IMG/VR virus record: IMGVR_UViG_3300023179_000070
Location: 18,053-82,052 of that record
Strand: one strand, 5' to 3'
DNA from: a virus
Length of the DNA stretch: 64,000 nt
Shown: one piece after another, positions 9,642 to 18,476 of the stretch
How the letters are laid out: each line of letters opens with the position of its first letter
Position numbering within the stretch: position 1 is the stretch's first letter
Notes under the pieces: model-generated
The model's database searches: none
What the model saw: only the letters and a program-made list of their open reading frames with translations
What the model was told of the DNA's origin: nothing
Translations under genes and position numbers: made by a program

Positions 9642-10775
9642 CTTAAAAATATAGAAATTATCGGCTTCTTTCCAAAATTCTGGATCATCTACTACTTTAT
9701 CTCCATTTTTATTAATCCAATCATATCTAGAGATAAATTTACCTTCTGCCCCATATAATGTTCTTGAAGATTTGTAATGAAGATTATTTATATTTTTAAT
9801 ATTAAAATCTTCTTTTGTTTTATGTTTTTTATTTATAATTAAATTATAGTCGAGATAATCTAATTTAAATTTATTTAAAACTTCTTCAGCCAAAAATGAA
9901 AGCAATATATAATTTATAGAATTTATTTTTAATAATTTTACAAAATTAGGACTATTTTCTTCTTCTATTATATAAATTATTTGATTTATATTGCTTTTGT
10001 ATTTTTCAATTATTTCCTTTTTAATTGGTTTATTTGTAAATATAATACATTTTTTCTGCTGTAATAATTGTTCTAAAACTATTTCATTAAAGCAGTAATC
10101 CATTCTGACGATAGGATTTTCTACTAGAAAATTAGTTAAATTAATATTATCTTCTGGAATTATTTCATAGCTTTGTAGATTATAATCAGAACCAAAATTA
10201 ATTGTTTCTTTATTGTTATTAAATTTAATATTTAAAAGTTTTAATACTGAATAAGCTATTTCTTCTGGTTTTATATTATTGATACTTTTAGGATTTTCTT
10301 CTGCGGAATAAGATGGTTTTTTATCTCTATTAGAAGATATTAATATTTTATCTTGTTTTTTTGTCCAATATGGGCAAGCATTTTCAATATTGCTATTACT
10401 ATAAAGTGCTACTATTTTTTTATCATAACCAGAAGCAATATGTACGCCAAAACTATCTGCACCTAAATGAAGAATTGAATTTTTTATTATATATGCTGCT
10501 TGATTTATAGTTGTTTGACCACCTAAAAACGCAGTATTTAAAAATTGTTTATCATTTTTTGTTCCAATTTGGACAATTTTAATATTATATTCTTCTAAAT
10601 ATGGAATTAATATTTCTAATACTTCTTGCCAATAATCATAATTTTTAGAATTATATTTACTAAAAGGTTGAAAACATATATATTTTTCTATTGGTAATGG
10701 AAAAAATTTTTCATAAATAAAAGGTTTTCCAATTTTAACCCCACAAGATGTTGCGTATCTTTCAATTAAATGCAT
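9633..10775 (-). CDS. C-terminal half of a GT9 glycosyltransferase (split gene)
   Basis: 380 aa. Residues 25-180 match the nucleotide-sugar-binding domain of family 9 glycosyltransferases (ADP-heptose transferase type): YICFQPFSKYNSKNYDYW, then VQIGTKNDKQFL, then LHLGADSFGVHIASGY. It lacks the N-terminal Rossmann domain that every complete GT9 has. That missing half is at the C-terminus of the upstream gene, one base away. Residues 200-380 are of unknown fold. The two products may assemble, or one gene has split in two. It is probably involved in sugar decoration. Confidence 0.7.
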   Translation of the reverse strand: MHLIERYATSCGVKIGKPFIYEKFFPLPIEKYICFQPFSKYNSKNYDYWQEVLEILIPYLEEYNIKIVQIGTKNDKQFLNTAFLGGQTTINQAAYIIKNSILHLGADSFGVHIASGYDKKIVALYSNSNIENACPYWTKKQDKILISSNRDKKPSYSAEENPKSINNIKPEEIAYSVLKLLNIKFNNNKETINFGSDYNLQSYEIIPEDNINLTNFLVENPIVRMDYCFNEIVLEQLLQQKKCIIFTNKPIKKEIIEKYKSNINQIIYIIEEENSPNFVKLLKINSINYILLSFLAEEVLNKFKLDYLDYNLIINKKHKTKEDFNIKNINNLHYKSSRTLYGAEGKFISRYDWINKNGDKVVDDPEFWKEADNFYIFKLT

Positions 10776-10776
10776 A

Positions 10777-12696
10777 TTAATCCTTTATATTGAATTGTAT
10801 ATTAGTTTTACCATTATGTAAATAATCTAAAAATCTTTGTGTACCTACATGTGGTAAAAATGCTATTTCAAAATAACCTTTATGATCTTGAGATCCTTCT
10901 AGCCAAATTAATTGATCCATTTGAGGTATATAATTTAAAAGCCTATGAATATGAGGATTTCCATCTAATATTTCAAAATATTCCTGCTTTACAGCAACAT
11001 AAAGATTATATTCTGGATATTGTTTTTTAATATTTTCGAATAAAGAAGTAGATAAAAATATATCTCCTATGCTTTCTGGCATTACATATAAAATTCTTTT
11101 ACCTTTATCATTTTGATCTAATAAGTCTTCAAAATTAATTTTCTTTAATTTTTGATTTTCTTGTACGGCTACATTTCTAAAATAATTTTCAATGTCTTGT
11201 CTTTTAGCACCCTTTGATAATTCGTTCATCCAATATTTACAACCATCATCATTTTGATCAACCTCTTTCATTTTCAAAATATTATGATACATAAATAATA
11301 ACCATTCAATATTATTTGGAATTTCTGGAATTTGGAAATATGGATCTTTTTCTTCTTTGCTTTCTGAAATTTTTGACCAATCTATAAATTCTTTGCTATC
11401 AATAAATGATTCTATTTGTTTGCATATATTTTCTACACCAAAGTTTTTAATTGTCCATTCTCTAGCCTTTGCTCCCATTTCTTTTCTTTTTTGAATTGGC
11501 ATTTTATAAACAATATTTAAATTTTTTGCTATTGACTCTGGAGATGTTGAAGCTTTAATAAACTCTGTTCCATGTTCTCTATATTCTGACCACTCAAGAG
11601 ATAATGAATGAGCTTCTTTTTCGCACATTTCTTCTCCACAGCTATAATTTGTAACTAATGTAATAAGCTCTGTTAATTTTGCTTCTTGAATTGGTATTTC
11701 TTGTCCACCACTAGTAAATGGATGACAGTATATATCCATTAAATTATAAATTTCATTTAATTTTTCTTCTGATACTCCTAATCCAACGTTTGTAGTTATT
11801 TGAGTTTTTTGACTTTTACAAAATCTGCAATTTAAATCTTGACCACTAAAAGGTTTTACTTCATATTCTCCGCAATTTTTACATACATAAGTAGTTAATA
11901 TTTCTTGTGGATTTACTCCAATTTCACCAGCTAATTTATGTATGTTCCAACCTTCTCCCCAATGAGTATGGAGAAGAAGGTATGTATTTTTAATCTCTGG
12001 ATTTTGTTTTTTCCATAGCGCATATCCTTGAAGCAAATTAGGAACACTTTTTCTTAATTGATTTCTAAAAACAAAACCTATAACAAATGCATCTGGAGGT
12101 ATATTATTTCTTTTTCTAAGTTGATTTCTATCAAAATCAGAAAGTCTATAAAAATCTTTATTTTCTAATGCTCCATGAAGAGTTTTTACGTGAGGAAATC
12201 CAAGTTTATGCAAAGCTTTTGTAGCGAAATCACTCCAAATCCAATAATTTTTTACTTTTCTTGCCGCTTGTATTGCCGATTCAAGAATTGGTAAAGAATC
12301 TAATGTTGTCCATATAACAGAATTGATTTTATTAAACCAAGGCTTTTCTATTGCAAAATCTACTCCCCAAATATCTTGGACTGCAATATAAACATCTGGT
12401 TTTTCTTCATTAATTACCTTGTCTAAAAGATGTGCTCCATAACTAGCCATTCTAGCCAAGTGTGGATCTCTATTTAATTGATCTAATTCTTGTTGAGTAT
12501 TTGGTAAAGAGCCTACTGTTTTCCAAGGAGTTTTACCAAAATCTGGATGATTATAAGTCATCCCACATGCATAGTGTACAATATCGTATTTATTTTTTAA
12601 ATATAAATTTTTTAATATAGCTCTTGCACTTCTTCCAAAGCCTGTTTTAGCTAAAGAAAAATCAGTTTGTATTAAAATTTTCTTTTTTCGTTCCAT
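10777..12696 (-). CDS. GT4-like glycosyltransferase fused to DUF4214-like linker and N-terminal half of GT9
   Basis: 639 aa in three parts. Residues 1-440 are a GT-B glycosyltransferase (TDFSLAKTGFGRSARAIL at the start; MDIYCHPFTSGGQEIPIQEA donor-site motif), with an inserted zinc ribbon near 275-305 (YVCKNCGE and CRFCKSQ). Residues 465-515 resemble a DUF4214-type linker (WLLFMYHNILKM, DGCKYWMNEL). Residues 535-639 are a GT9 N-terminal domain (RILYVMPESIGDIFLSTSLF). The GT9 C-terminal domain continues in the next gene. It overlaps the start of the upstream gene's stop by one base. Confidence 0.75.
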   Translation of the reverse strand: MERKKKILIQTDFSLAKTGFGRSARAILKNLYLKNKYDIVHYACGMTYNHPDFGKTPWKTVGSLPNTQQELDQLNRDPHLARMASYGAHLLDKVINEEKPDVYIAVQDIWGVDFAIEKPWFNKINSVIWTTLDSLPILESAIQAARKVKNYWIWSDFATKALHKLGFPHVKTLHGALENKDFYRLSDFDRNQLRKRNNIPPDAFVIGFVFRNQLRKSVPNLLQGYALWKKQNPEIKNTYLLLHTHWGEGWNIHKLAGEIGVNPQEILTTYVCKNCGEYEVKPFSGQDLNCRFCKSQKTQITTNVGLGVSEEKLNEIYNLMDIYCHPFTSGGQEIPIQEAKLTELITLVTNYSCGEEMCEKEAHSLSLEWSEYREHGTEFIKASTSPESIAKNLNIVYKMPIQKRKEMGAKAREWTIKNFGVENICKQIESFIDSKEFIDWSKISESKEEKDPYFQIPEIPNNIEWLLFMYHNILKMKEVDQNDDGCKYWMNELSKGAKRQDIENYFRNVAVQENQKLKKINFEDLLDQNDKGKRILYVMPESIGDIFLSTSLFENIKKQYPEYNLYVAVKQEYFEILDGNPHIHRLLNYIPQMDQLIWLEGSQDHKGYFEIAFLPHVGTQRFLDYLHNGKTNIQFNIKD

Positions 12697-13238
12697 TACC
12701 AGAGTTCGCTGTCTTCTTGGTTATCAGGATTAACTTCTTTAGTATCTTTTGTTGAATTTTTAGCTTTTTTAATAGCTTCAATTCTTTGAGCTTCAAAAAC
12801 GGAATTTAAAGAGTAAGTTAAAAATTCTTTTAATAACCTAGCTTCGTTAAAATAAAATCCAATTAAATATGATTGTTTATTTTCAACATTTTGTTTATCT
12901 TCTTTATTGACGCTATATGAAAAACCTACTTGTTTTTCATCTTTAATATAAGGCGCAAGTTTAATTTTTGTAATTTGTTTTTCAGAAGTATGATATGCTG
13001 AAAACTCTACATTTCTTTCTAGAGCATCAAGAAGTCCAGCCGCTTCTGTAAGTGAAAATTTAACTTTAACACTTTTATTAGGGTTATTTTGATTTTCTGA
13101 AAAAGATCCGATTTTTTTAGCATCGTTCCAAGAACTTTGCTTAATTAATGATCCCCATACTGAATTATCTTTAGAATTTACGCTGAAACTACAAGCTGTG
13201 CCTGTATTTTTACTATTTGGTTTATAAAATGATATCAT
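12696..13238 (-). CDS. Putative single-strand DNA-binding protein with acidic tip
   Basis: 180 aa. The body is beta-rich (TACSFSVNSKDNSVWGSLIKQ, then VKVKFSLTEAAGLLDAL) and is followed by a charged linker and an acidic, aromatic end (NQEDSELW). That layout, globular beta domain plus acidic tip, is how SSB proteins recruit partners, and the gene sits just upstream of the polymerase. No OB-fold signature is clear, so the SSB role is an inference from layout and context. A class A promoter precedes it. Confidence 0.45.
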   Translation of the reverse strand: MISFYKPNSKNTGTACSFSVNSKDNSVWGSLIKQSSWNDAKKIGSFSENQNNPNKSVKVKFSLTEAAGLLDALERNVEFSAYHTSEKQITKIKLAPYIKDEKQVGFSYSVNKEDKQNVENKQSYLIGFYFNEARLLKEFLTYSLNSVFEAQRIEAIKKAKNSTKDTKEVNPDNQEDSELW

Positions 13239-13246
13239 ATTAATCT

Positions 13247-13275
13247 ATGTTACTAATTATATTTAAAAATGTCAA
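13247..13275 (-). promoter_or_regulatory. Class A promoter for the SSB-like gene
   Basis: Minus strand TTGACA (13275-13270), 17-bp spacer, TAACAT (13252-13247), then 8 nt to ATG 13238. The -35 box overlaps the last codons of the polymerase gene. Confidence 0.55.
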
Positions 13276-15854
13276 TTATTTTTATCTGTCTTTTTTAGAT
13301 CATTTAATTTCATATAAATTTGATGATCTTGAATAGCTATTAAGTCTCCAAATACGCAATCATCTCTTTTTGAACCTTTGCAAATAACTATATTTCCTTC
13401 TTCAAAAGTCCTGTTATTTAATAATTTATTATTTTCAATATTATCATTAAATATTAATACGCTAATTGATGATGTTTCGTCTGATATCTTTAATCTTACA
13501 TATCTAGTTTTCTTTTCATTTTTGGAAACGCCAGTAAATACTTCTTCAATTTGACCTACAAACGCTACTTTATTATTTATTGGTTCATCTATAATCTCGC
13601 AAATATATTTTAAATTTTCTCTTTTCTCTGAGAAGATTTCCTTAAGATCTTTATTATAAGTATATCCTAAAAGTTTCTTTTCGTAATACCAATTTGCAAA
13701 ACTTTCACTTTTGCTATTTTGATTATAAATTTGTAAATATGGATCATATTTACTTTTAATCGTTTTTAATCTTGTATCTTTGATTACTACATGATTTTTT
13801 TCATCAGTAAATTTATTTAAATGTTTAATAATCTTAATAAGATCATAATCAAATTTTTCTGCGAATGAAATTGCATATTTCTTTTCTTTAGCAGTTAAAA
13901 TATTCCATAGTTGGGCTTCTAATACGATTTTACTTCTAGATTGATTAAAACCACTTAATGCTCCAGCTTGTATAAGTGCAGATAATACTCCAATATTAAG
14001 ATCTGCTTCTTCTGCTGCTTGAAAAATTTCAAATTTATTGGAATACTTATTTCTAAAACTATTAAGTTTTTCAATTGATTTATCGCTAATACCTTTAATT
14101 GACAACAATCCAAATCGGATGTCTTTTTGTTCAATTGAAAAATCCATTTCAGATTTAATGATATGAGGAGGAAGTAATTGAATATTAAATTCATGCATTT
14201 CTTTTTGAATTTTAGAAATTTCACCAATTGGATCTGGTTCATTTCTGCTCATTTTTAAAAGAGATAAGAAGAATTGTTGTGGATAATTAAATTTTAGATA
14301 AATTGTAACTGCAGCTAAGGCTGCATATGCAAGCGAGTGAGATTTATTAAATGAATAATTTGCTGAATCTTCCATGATTTTCCATAGAATTTCTCCTACT
14401 TCTTTTGGTAGTTTATTTTGTTTTACTTTTTCTTGAATCTTCTTTTGCCATGCTTTGATTTCTTCGGTTTTCTTTTTACCTACGATTCTTCTTAAAATTT
14501 CTGCTTCATCAAGAGTGAACCCAATTTTATGCGCCATTTGCATAAGCTGTTCTTGGTAAAGCGCAACTCCACCAGTTTGCTTTAAAATATCATCAAAGAA
14601 TGGATGAATACTTTCATGTTCACCATAATTTGTATATTTAGCATATTTGTCTACGAATTGAAGTGCTCCAGGTCTAGCTAAAGCAAGAACTCCACTAAGT
14701 TCTTCTAGATTTTTCGGTTTTACTTTTTGGCATACTTTAAAATTTGTATCTGCTTCAATTTGAAATAGTCCATGAGGCGATTTTAATTCTTGTAAATTTC
14801 TATAAATAGATTCATGAGACAAATCAATATCTTGGACTTTGACACCAATACTTTTGCAAACGTCATCTACAACAGAAACACTTCTTAATCCAAGAATATC
14901 AAGTTTAATATTAAATAAACTAACCCAATTCATATCAAAACTTGAAACGGCTTCTTTATCACTTGAAAATTCAGTTGGACATACTTTTTCAAGGTTATTA
15001 TAAGATAAAAGAACTCCAGAAGGATGAACTCCTTTATTTTTAATTAAATCTCTAAGTTTTAAAGCAATTTCATAAACCTCTTTATTTTCATCGCACCATT
15101 CTTTAAATTTTTCAATTTCCTCGTAAGCAGTTGTAATATCTTTGACTTGACCGAATACCTTTGGAATAAGTGAGGAAATATTCGTCATTTCTTCTTCACT
15201 TTTTTCCCCTACAATCTTTCCGCACTCTTTAATAAGTAATTTTCCACTAAGAGTATTAAGAGTTAAAATTTTACTAGTTTTGCCTTTAAATTTAGTCTCA
15301 AGATATTCAAGTACTCTATGACGATTATAATAACAAATATCCAAATCAACGTCACACATTAATGAACCATCTAAATAGGTTATTCCATCTACAACTTGCT
15401 TTTTAGCTCGAATCTTGGATATAAATCTTTCAAAATAAAGGTTATATTTAACTGGATCAATTCTAGTTACTCCAATAAGATATAAAATTAATGATCCAGC
15501 AGCAGAACCTCTACCTAATCCAACTGGAATATCATGAGTTTTACAAAAGTTAATAACATCCCAAACTAGGAGGATGTAATCAATAAATCCAAGTTCTTTT
15601 AATGTTTCTAGCTCATATTTTGCTCGATCAATATATTTCTTATAATCTAAAGAATTTTTATGAATATTTAAATCTTTAAATCCATTTAAAGCTAAAGCTC
15701 TTAAAAAATCATAATTCGATACATCTTCGCTAACATTTAAATGTCTTTTCGATTCGGCATCAATCGTAAATTCTGGTAATCTAACACCATGCAGCCCAAG
15801 ATCAACGTCTTGAAATTTTGATGAAAATACTTTATCTTCTAAAATATTATTCAT
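13272..15854 (-). CDS. DNA polymerase III alpha subunit, catalytic core without PHP domain
   Basis: About 860 aa against about 1160 in E. coli DnaE, because the PHP domain is missing. The C-family core is intact: palm GLGRGSAAGSLILYLIG near residue 115, catalytic Asp pair in CDVDLDICYYNRHRVLEYL near 170, third Asp in FNIKLDILGLRSVSVVDDV near 320. A helix-hairpin-helix region follows, then an OB-fold (VAFVGQIEEVFTGVSKN). Three ATGs lie at 15863, 15857 and 15854; the last gives the least overlap with the upstream 72-aa gene. The PHP part is a separate gene at 16705-17451, with the exonuclease gene between. It replicates phage DNA. Confidence 0.92.
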   Translation of the reverse strand: MNNILEDKVFSSKFQDVDLGLHGVRLPEFTIDAESKRHLNVSEDVSNYDFLRALALNGFKDLNIHKNSLDYKKYIDRAKYELETLKELGFIDYILLVWDVINFCKTHDIPVGLGRGSAAGSLILYLIGVTRIDPVKYNLYFERFISKIRAKKQVVDGITYLDGSLMCDVDLDICYYNRHRVLEYLETKFKGKTSKILTLNTLSGKLLIKECGKIVGEKSEEEMTNISSLIPKVFGQVKDITTAYEEIEKFKEWCDENKEVYEIALKLRDLIKNKGVHPSGVLLSYNNLEKVCPTEFSSDKEAVSSFDMNWVSLFNIKLDILGLRSVSVVDDVCKSIGVKVQDIDLSHESIYRNLQELKSPHGLFQIEADTNFKVCQKVKPKNLEELSGVLALARPGALQFVDKYAKYTNYGEHESIHPFFDDILKQTGGVALYQEQLMQMAHKIGFTLDEAEILRRIVGKKKTEEIKAWQKKIQEKVKQNKLPKEVGEILWKIMEDSANYSFNKSHSLAYAALAAVTIYLKFNYPQQFFLSLLKMSRNEPDPIGEISKIQKEMHEFNIQLLPPHIIKSEMDFSIEQKDIRFGLLSIKGISDKSIEKLNSFRNKYSNKFEIFQAAEEADLNIGVLSALIQAGALSGFNQSRSKIVLEAQLWNILTAKEKKYAISFAEKFDYDLIKIIKHLNKFTDEKNHVVIKDTRLKTIKSKYDPYLQIYNQNSKSESFANWYYEKKLLGYTYNKDLKEIFSEKRENLKYICEIIDEPINNKVAFVGQIEEVFTGVSKNEKKTRYVRLKISDETSSISVLIFNDNIENNKLLNNRTFEEGNIVICKGSKRDDCVFGDLIAIQDHQIYMKLNDLKKTDKNN

Positions 15855-16065
15855 CATCTTCATCCTTTTGATTTATTTTGTCAATTTCTTTATTAAATTC
15901 ATTTAATCCTGTTGAAAGAATTTTCATAGAAGCCTTATCCTTCAAAGAAAAGAAAACATCAGCTTTTCCAGTTTTCTTACCTTTTTGAATAGTAATAAGT
16001 AGATATTCTATACCAGAATCATCTAGATTTTGAAGCATATCATAAATATTATCTAATGATGCCAT
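15847..16065 (-). CDS. Small acidic-tailed protein between exonuclease and polymerase
   Basis: 72 aa: a short helix, a beta hairpin (YLLITIQKGKKTGKADVFFSL), a helix, then an acidic tail (NQKDEDDE). It is coupled to both neighbours, with its ATG one base after the exonuclease stop and its stop within the polymerase start region. The position suggests a replisome accessory protein or a linker remnant of an ancestral PHP-exonuclease-polymerase arrangement. I recognise no family. Confidence 0.55.
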   Translation of the reverse strand: MASLDNIYDMLQNLDDSGIEYLLITIQKGKKTGKADVFFSLKDKASMKILSTGLNEFNKEIDKINQKDEDDE

Positions 16066-16066
16066 A

Positions 16067-16705
16067 TTAAATTTCTACCTGCCATTTCAATTTATTCCAT
16101 ACTTTTAAATTTAAGTCAAGATCATTTATTGCATCATGTAGTTTATCATAATCATGTTCAATACCATTTTCTTTACCTAAAGCTGTTAAAGAACTTTTAA
16201 TACCTTTTTTTCTTGTATGAAAAATCTTGTATTGATATTCAATTAAACTTTCTTTTGCATTATATGGGCTTCCATATTTAATACCTCTGGCTATAGTGTT
16301 AGTATCAATAAATTTATTAATGAGGTGATGCCAATTACATCCCATATGCTTATAATATTCTTTAATTAAATAAATATCAAATCCAAGAGTATTATGACCT
16401 ACGATATAATCTGCATGATCTAACCAATCTTTAATAGTTGGAAATATTTCTTTAGGATCATGTCCTTCTTTTTGGACTTTTTTATGATCGTATCTTGTTA
16501 TTCTAGCTGCGTCTTGGCTAATTTTTAAATCTGTTTGCCATTTTAGATAAAAATTCTTTTCGTCAACTTTTTTATCACCTTGAACTTTAATCATAGCAAT
16601 TTGCCAAGGAATATTGTGACAGAAGTTAAGACAAAGATTAAATGTCTCGCAATCAATAAATACCAAAGTCTTTTTCTTGTTATATCTTAATAAATGCTCA
16701 TCCAT
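16067..16705 (-). CDS. DnaQ-type DEDDh 3'-5' exonuclease (proofreading subunit)
   Basis: 212 aa. Exo I is FIDCETFN (Asp and Glu) near residue 18; Exo II is GHNTLGFDIYLI near residue 100; Exo III is HDAINDLD near residue 187, giving the DEDDh set. This is the proofreading fold of DNA polymerase III epsilon. The gene lies between the detached PHP-like gene and the polymerase core, overlapping the PHP stop by one base, so a proofreading role for this polymerase is well supported by context. Confidence 0.88.
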   Translation of the reverse strand: MDEHLLRYNKKKTLVFIDCETFNLCLNFCHNIPWQIAMIKVQGDKKVDEKNFYLKWQTDLKISQDAARITRYDHKKVQKEGHDPKEIFPTIKDWLDHADYIVGHNTLGFDIYLIKEYYKHMGCNWHHLINKFIDTNTIARGIKYGSPYNAKESLIEYQYKIFHTRKKGIKSSLTALGKENGIEHDYDKLHDAINDLDLNLKVWNKLKWQVEI

Positions 16706-17451
16706 TATTTTGTTCCTAAATAACTTTCAAAAGAAAATTCATTACTAGACATATGCTCTAATTCTGGTTTATTTAAAATACTTCTATTATTTATACAACG
16801 GAATGTAAGATATGTTTTAAAATCTTTTCTTTTATTATAATAAATACTTTTAGTCTTGTAAAGTTCTAAATTATTTTCTTGAGCATATTTTTCAATTTTG
16901 TTTTTAACAATAAGATCAAATGGTAAATCATTATCTTCAATAAAGACTATAGGTTTTGTAAAATCAAATTGTGGAATACATATAAAGTTTTTTAAAGCAT
17001 TATTAAATATAAAAGAATCATAAAATGGAATACAAAGTAATAAATCATCTGTCCAGTTTTGTTTAATAGTTTCATAATCAAGCCTTGGTTCATAATAAAA
17101 ACCAGTTTTTGCTGCTGTACTAAATAATTTAGTTAAAAGCTCATGACCTTGTTTGTTTCTAAAAAATATAACTATTTTTGAATTTTTCTGGCGAGATTCA
17201 TCTGTTTTATCATTAATAGACTCCGTGACTGTAACTCTTAATCCATAATTTAACTTAATATTATTGTTTTTCGTGTTTGTATACGCCTCAAGAAAAGATG
17301 ACATATTATCTTCAACTAAAAATATCTCTTTAAGGTTATTTTGTTTGGCGATTTGAATTATAGAATCTGGATAATCATCTGCTTCATTTTTATCCTCAAG
17401 AGTCAAAATAGATCTACCTAATGAATAATGGGATTTAAATAATGGTATCAT
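16705..17451 (-). CDS. Detached, degenerate PHP domain of DNA polymerase III alpha
   Basis: 248 aa matching the first quarter of DnaE. The start SHYSLGRSILTLED aligns with the usual HxHSxYSLLDG block but lacks the metal-binding histidines. IFLVEDNMSSFLEAY aligns with the usual ALTDHGNMFGAVEFY block, with the TDH motif lost. GLRVTV aligns with the GCEVYV strand. A metal-dependent activity is therefore unlikely; a structural role in the holoenzyme is more plausible. It is the first gene of the polymerase operon and has its own promoter. Confidence 0.75.
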   Translation of the reverse strand: MIPLFKSHYSLGRSILTLEDKNEADDYPDSIIQIAKQNNLKEIFLVEDNMSSFLEAYTNTKNNNIKLNYGLRVTVTESINDKTDESRQKNSKIVIFFRNKQGHELLTKLFSTAAKTGFYYEPRLDYETIKQNWTDDLLLCIPFYDSFIFNNALKNFICIPQFDFTKPIVFIEDNDLPFDLIVKNKIEKYAQENNLELYKTKSIYYNKRKDFKTYLTFRCINNRSILNKPELEHMSSNEFSFESYLGTK

Positions 17452-17458
17452 TATCTTT

Positions 17459-17487
17459 AATATAACAACTTTTTAAAAAGTAATCAA
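17459..17487 (-). promoter_or_regulatory. Class A promoter for the polymerase operon
   Basis: Minus strand TTGATT (17487-17482), 17-bp spacer, TATATT (17464-17459), then 7 nt to ATG 17451. It partly overlaps the 3' end of the RecB-like nuclease gene. Confidence 0.65.
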
Positions 17488-18446
17488 TCTAAAAATTCAT
17501 CTTTTGTTTCATCAAGAAAATCATCTTTTTTGATAGGTGTTTGAAATCTAGGACATCCTTCATATTGTCGAGTTTCTATTTTAAATCCTTTTATATCTTT
17601 AAAATTATCTTCTAAACTAGTTTCTATAATTTCATTTTTATCATTAAGCTTAACGTAATATGTATATGGATCTTTGTATGGACATTTCCATCCTCCGACT
17701 TGACACATCCATTTATTTTTTTGATTATCTATTGCAAAATTAGATCTAGCAGATTCTTCATTAAATTTATTGATATAATCATTAATATGTTCTAAATAAT
17801 GTTCAAATCCTTTAATTTGATTATCATCAAATGATAATTCTTGGATAGGTTGTTTTGGAAATCTAAGAAATAAGAATTTTACTATTGGTTTTAATTTTGG
17901 CCATAATTTTTTGCTAGCAAGACTATACATCATCGCTTGAATATTAGCTTCAAGGTCATCACCCCTAAACTTATATTTGGAGCTTTTGTAGTCAATTATA
18001 TGCATTTCTTTTTTAATTTTAATAGGTTTATCTATAAAACCCTTAATATGATATTTAGGTTCTTCATTTACAATATCAAAAGAATATTCTGGTTTAACTA
18101 TTTCGCCACCTTCACCAAAGAAATCATTTTTAAGCCCAACTAGTATCATATCATTTAATAATTTATAATTACTTTCATCTAATTTGACTTTTGCAGCTAA
18201 TTTTTTGACTAATCTTGAGACTCCTTTATCGCCATCTATAGAATTTTTCTTGATAATTCTTTTATAGTTTTTAAGATGTCTTTTATTTAATAATAATTCA
18301 AAAATAGTATGACAAATCGTACCACGATCACTTCCATCATTAGATCTTTGTGGAATTTTTAAATGATAATTTAACCAATATGTCCATGAACATGTTTCGA
18401 GAGTTTTTATTCTTGAAGCAGATAAAGTTTTATTTTGATGGGTCAT
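17484..18446 (-). CDS. PD-(D/E)XK nuclease, RecB/Cas4-like, probable Fe-S
   Basis: 320 aa. The nuclease core is IKGFIDKPIKIKKEMHIIDYKSSK near residues 130-153, with the Asp and the D-x-K catalytic pair, preceded by DRGTICHTIFELLL. Four cysteines are placed as in Fe-S nucleases of the AddB/Cas4 type: one near residue 18 (LETCSWTY) and three near the end (WMCQ, GWKCPY, EGCPRF). It lies between primase and polymerase genes. Processing of DNA ends during replication or recombination is the likely role. Confidence 0.82.
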   Translation of the reverse strand: MTHQNKTLSASRIKTLETCSWTYWLNYHLKIPQRSNDGSDRGTICHTIFELLLNKRHLKNYKRIIKKNSIDGDKGVSRLVKKLAAKVKLDESNYKLLNDMILVGLKNDFFGEGGEIVKPEYSFDIVNEEPKYHIKGFIDKPIKIKKEMHIIDYKSSKYKFRGDDLEANIQAMMYSLASKKLWPKLKPIVKFLFLRFPKQPIQELSFDDNQIKGFEHYLEHINDYINKFNEESARSNFAIDNQKNKWMCQVGGWKCPYKDPYTYYVKLNDKNEIIETSLEDNFKDIKGFKIETRQYEGCPRFQTPIKKDDFLDETKDEFLD

Positions 18447-18476
18447 AAATTTTTTTTACCCTTTTTGCTCCACTAT

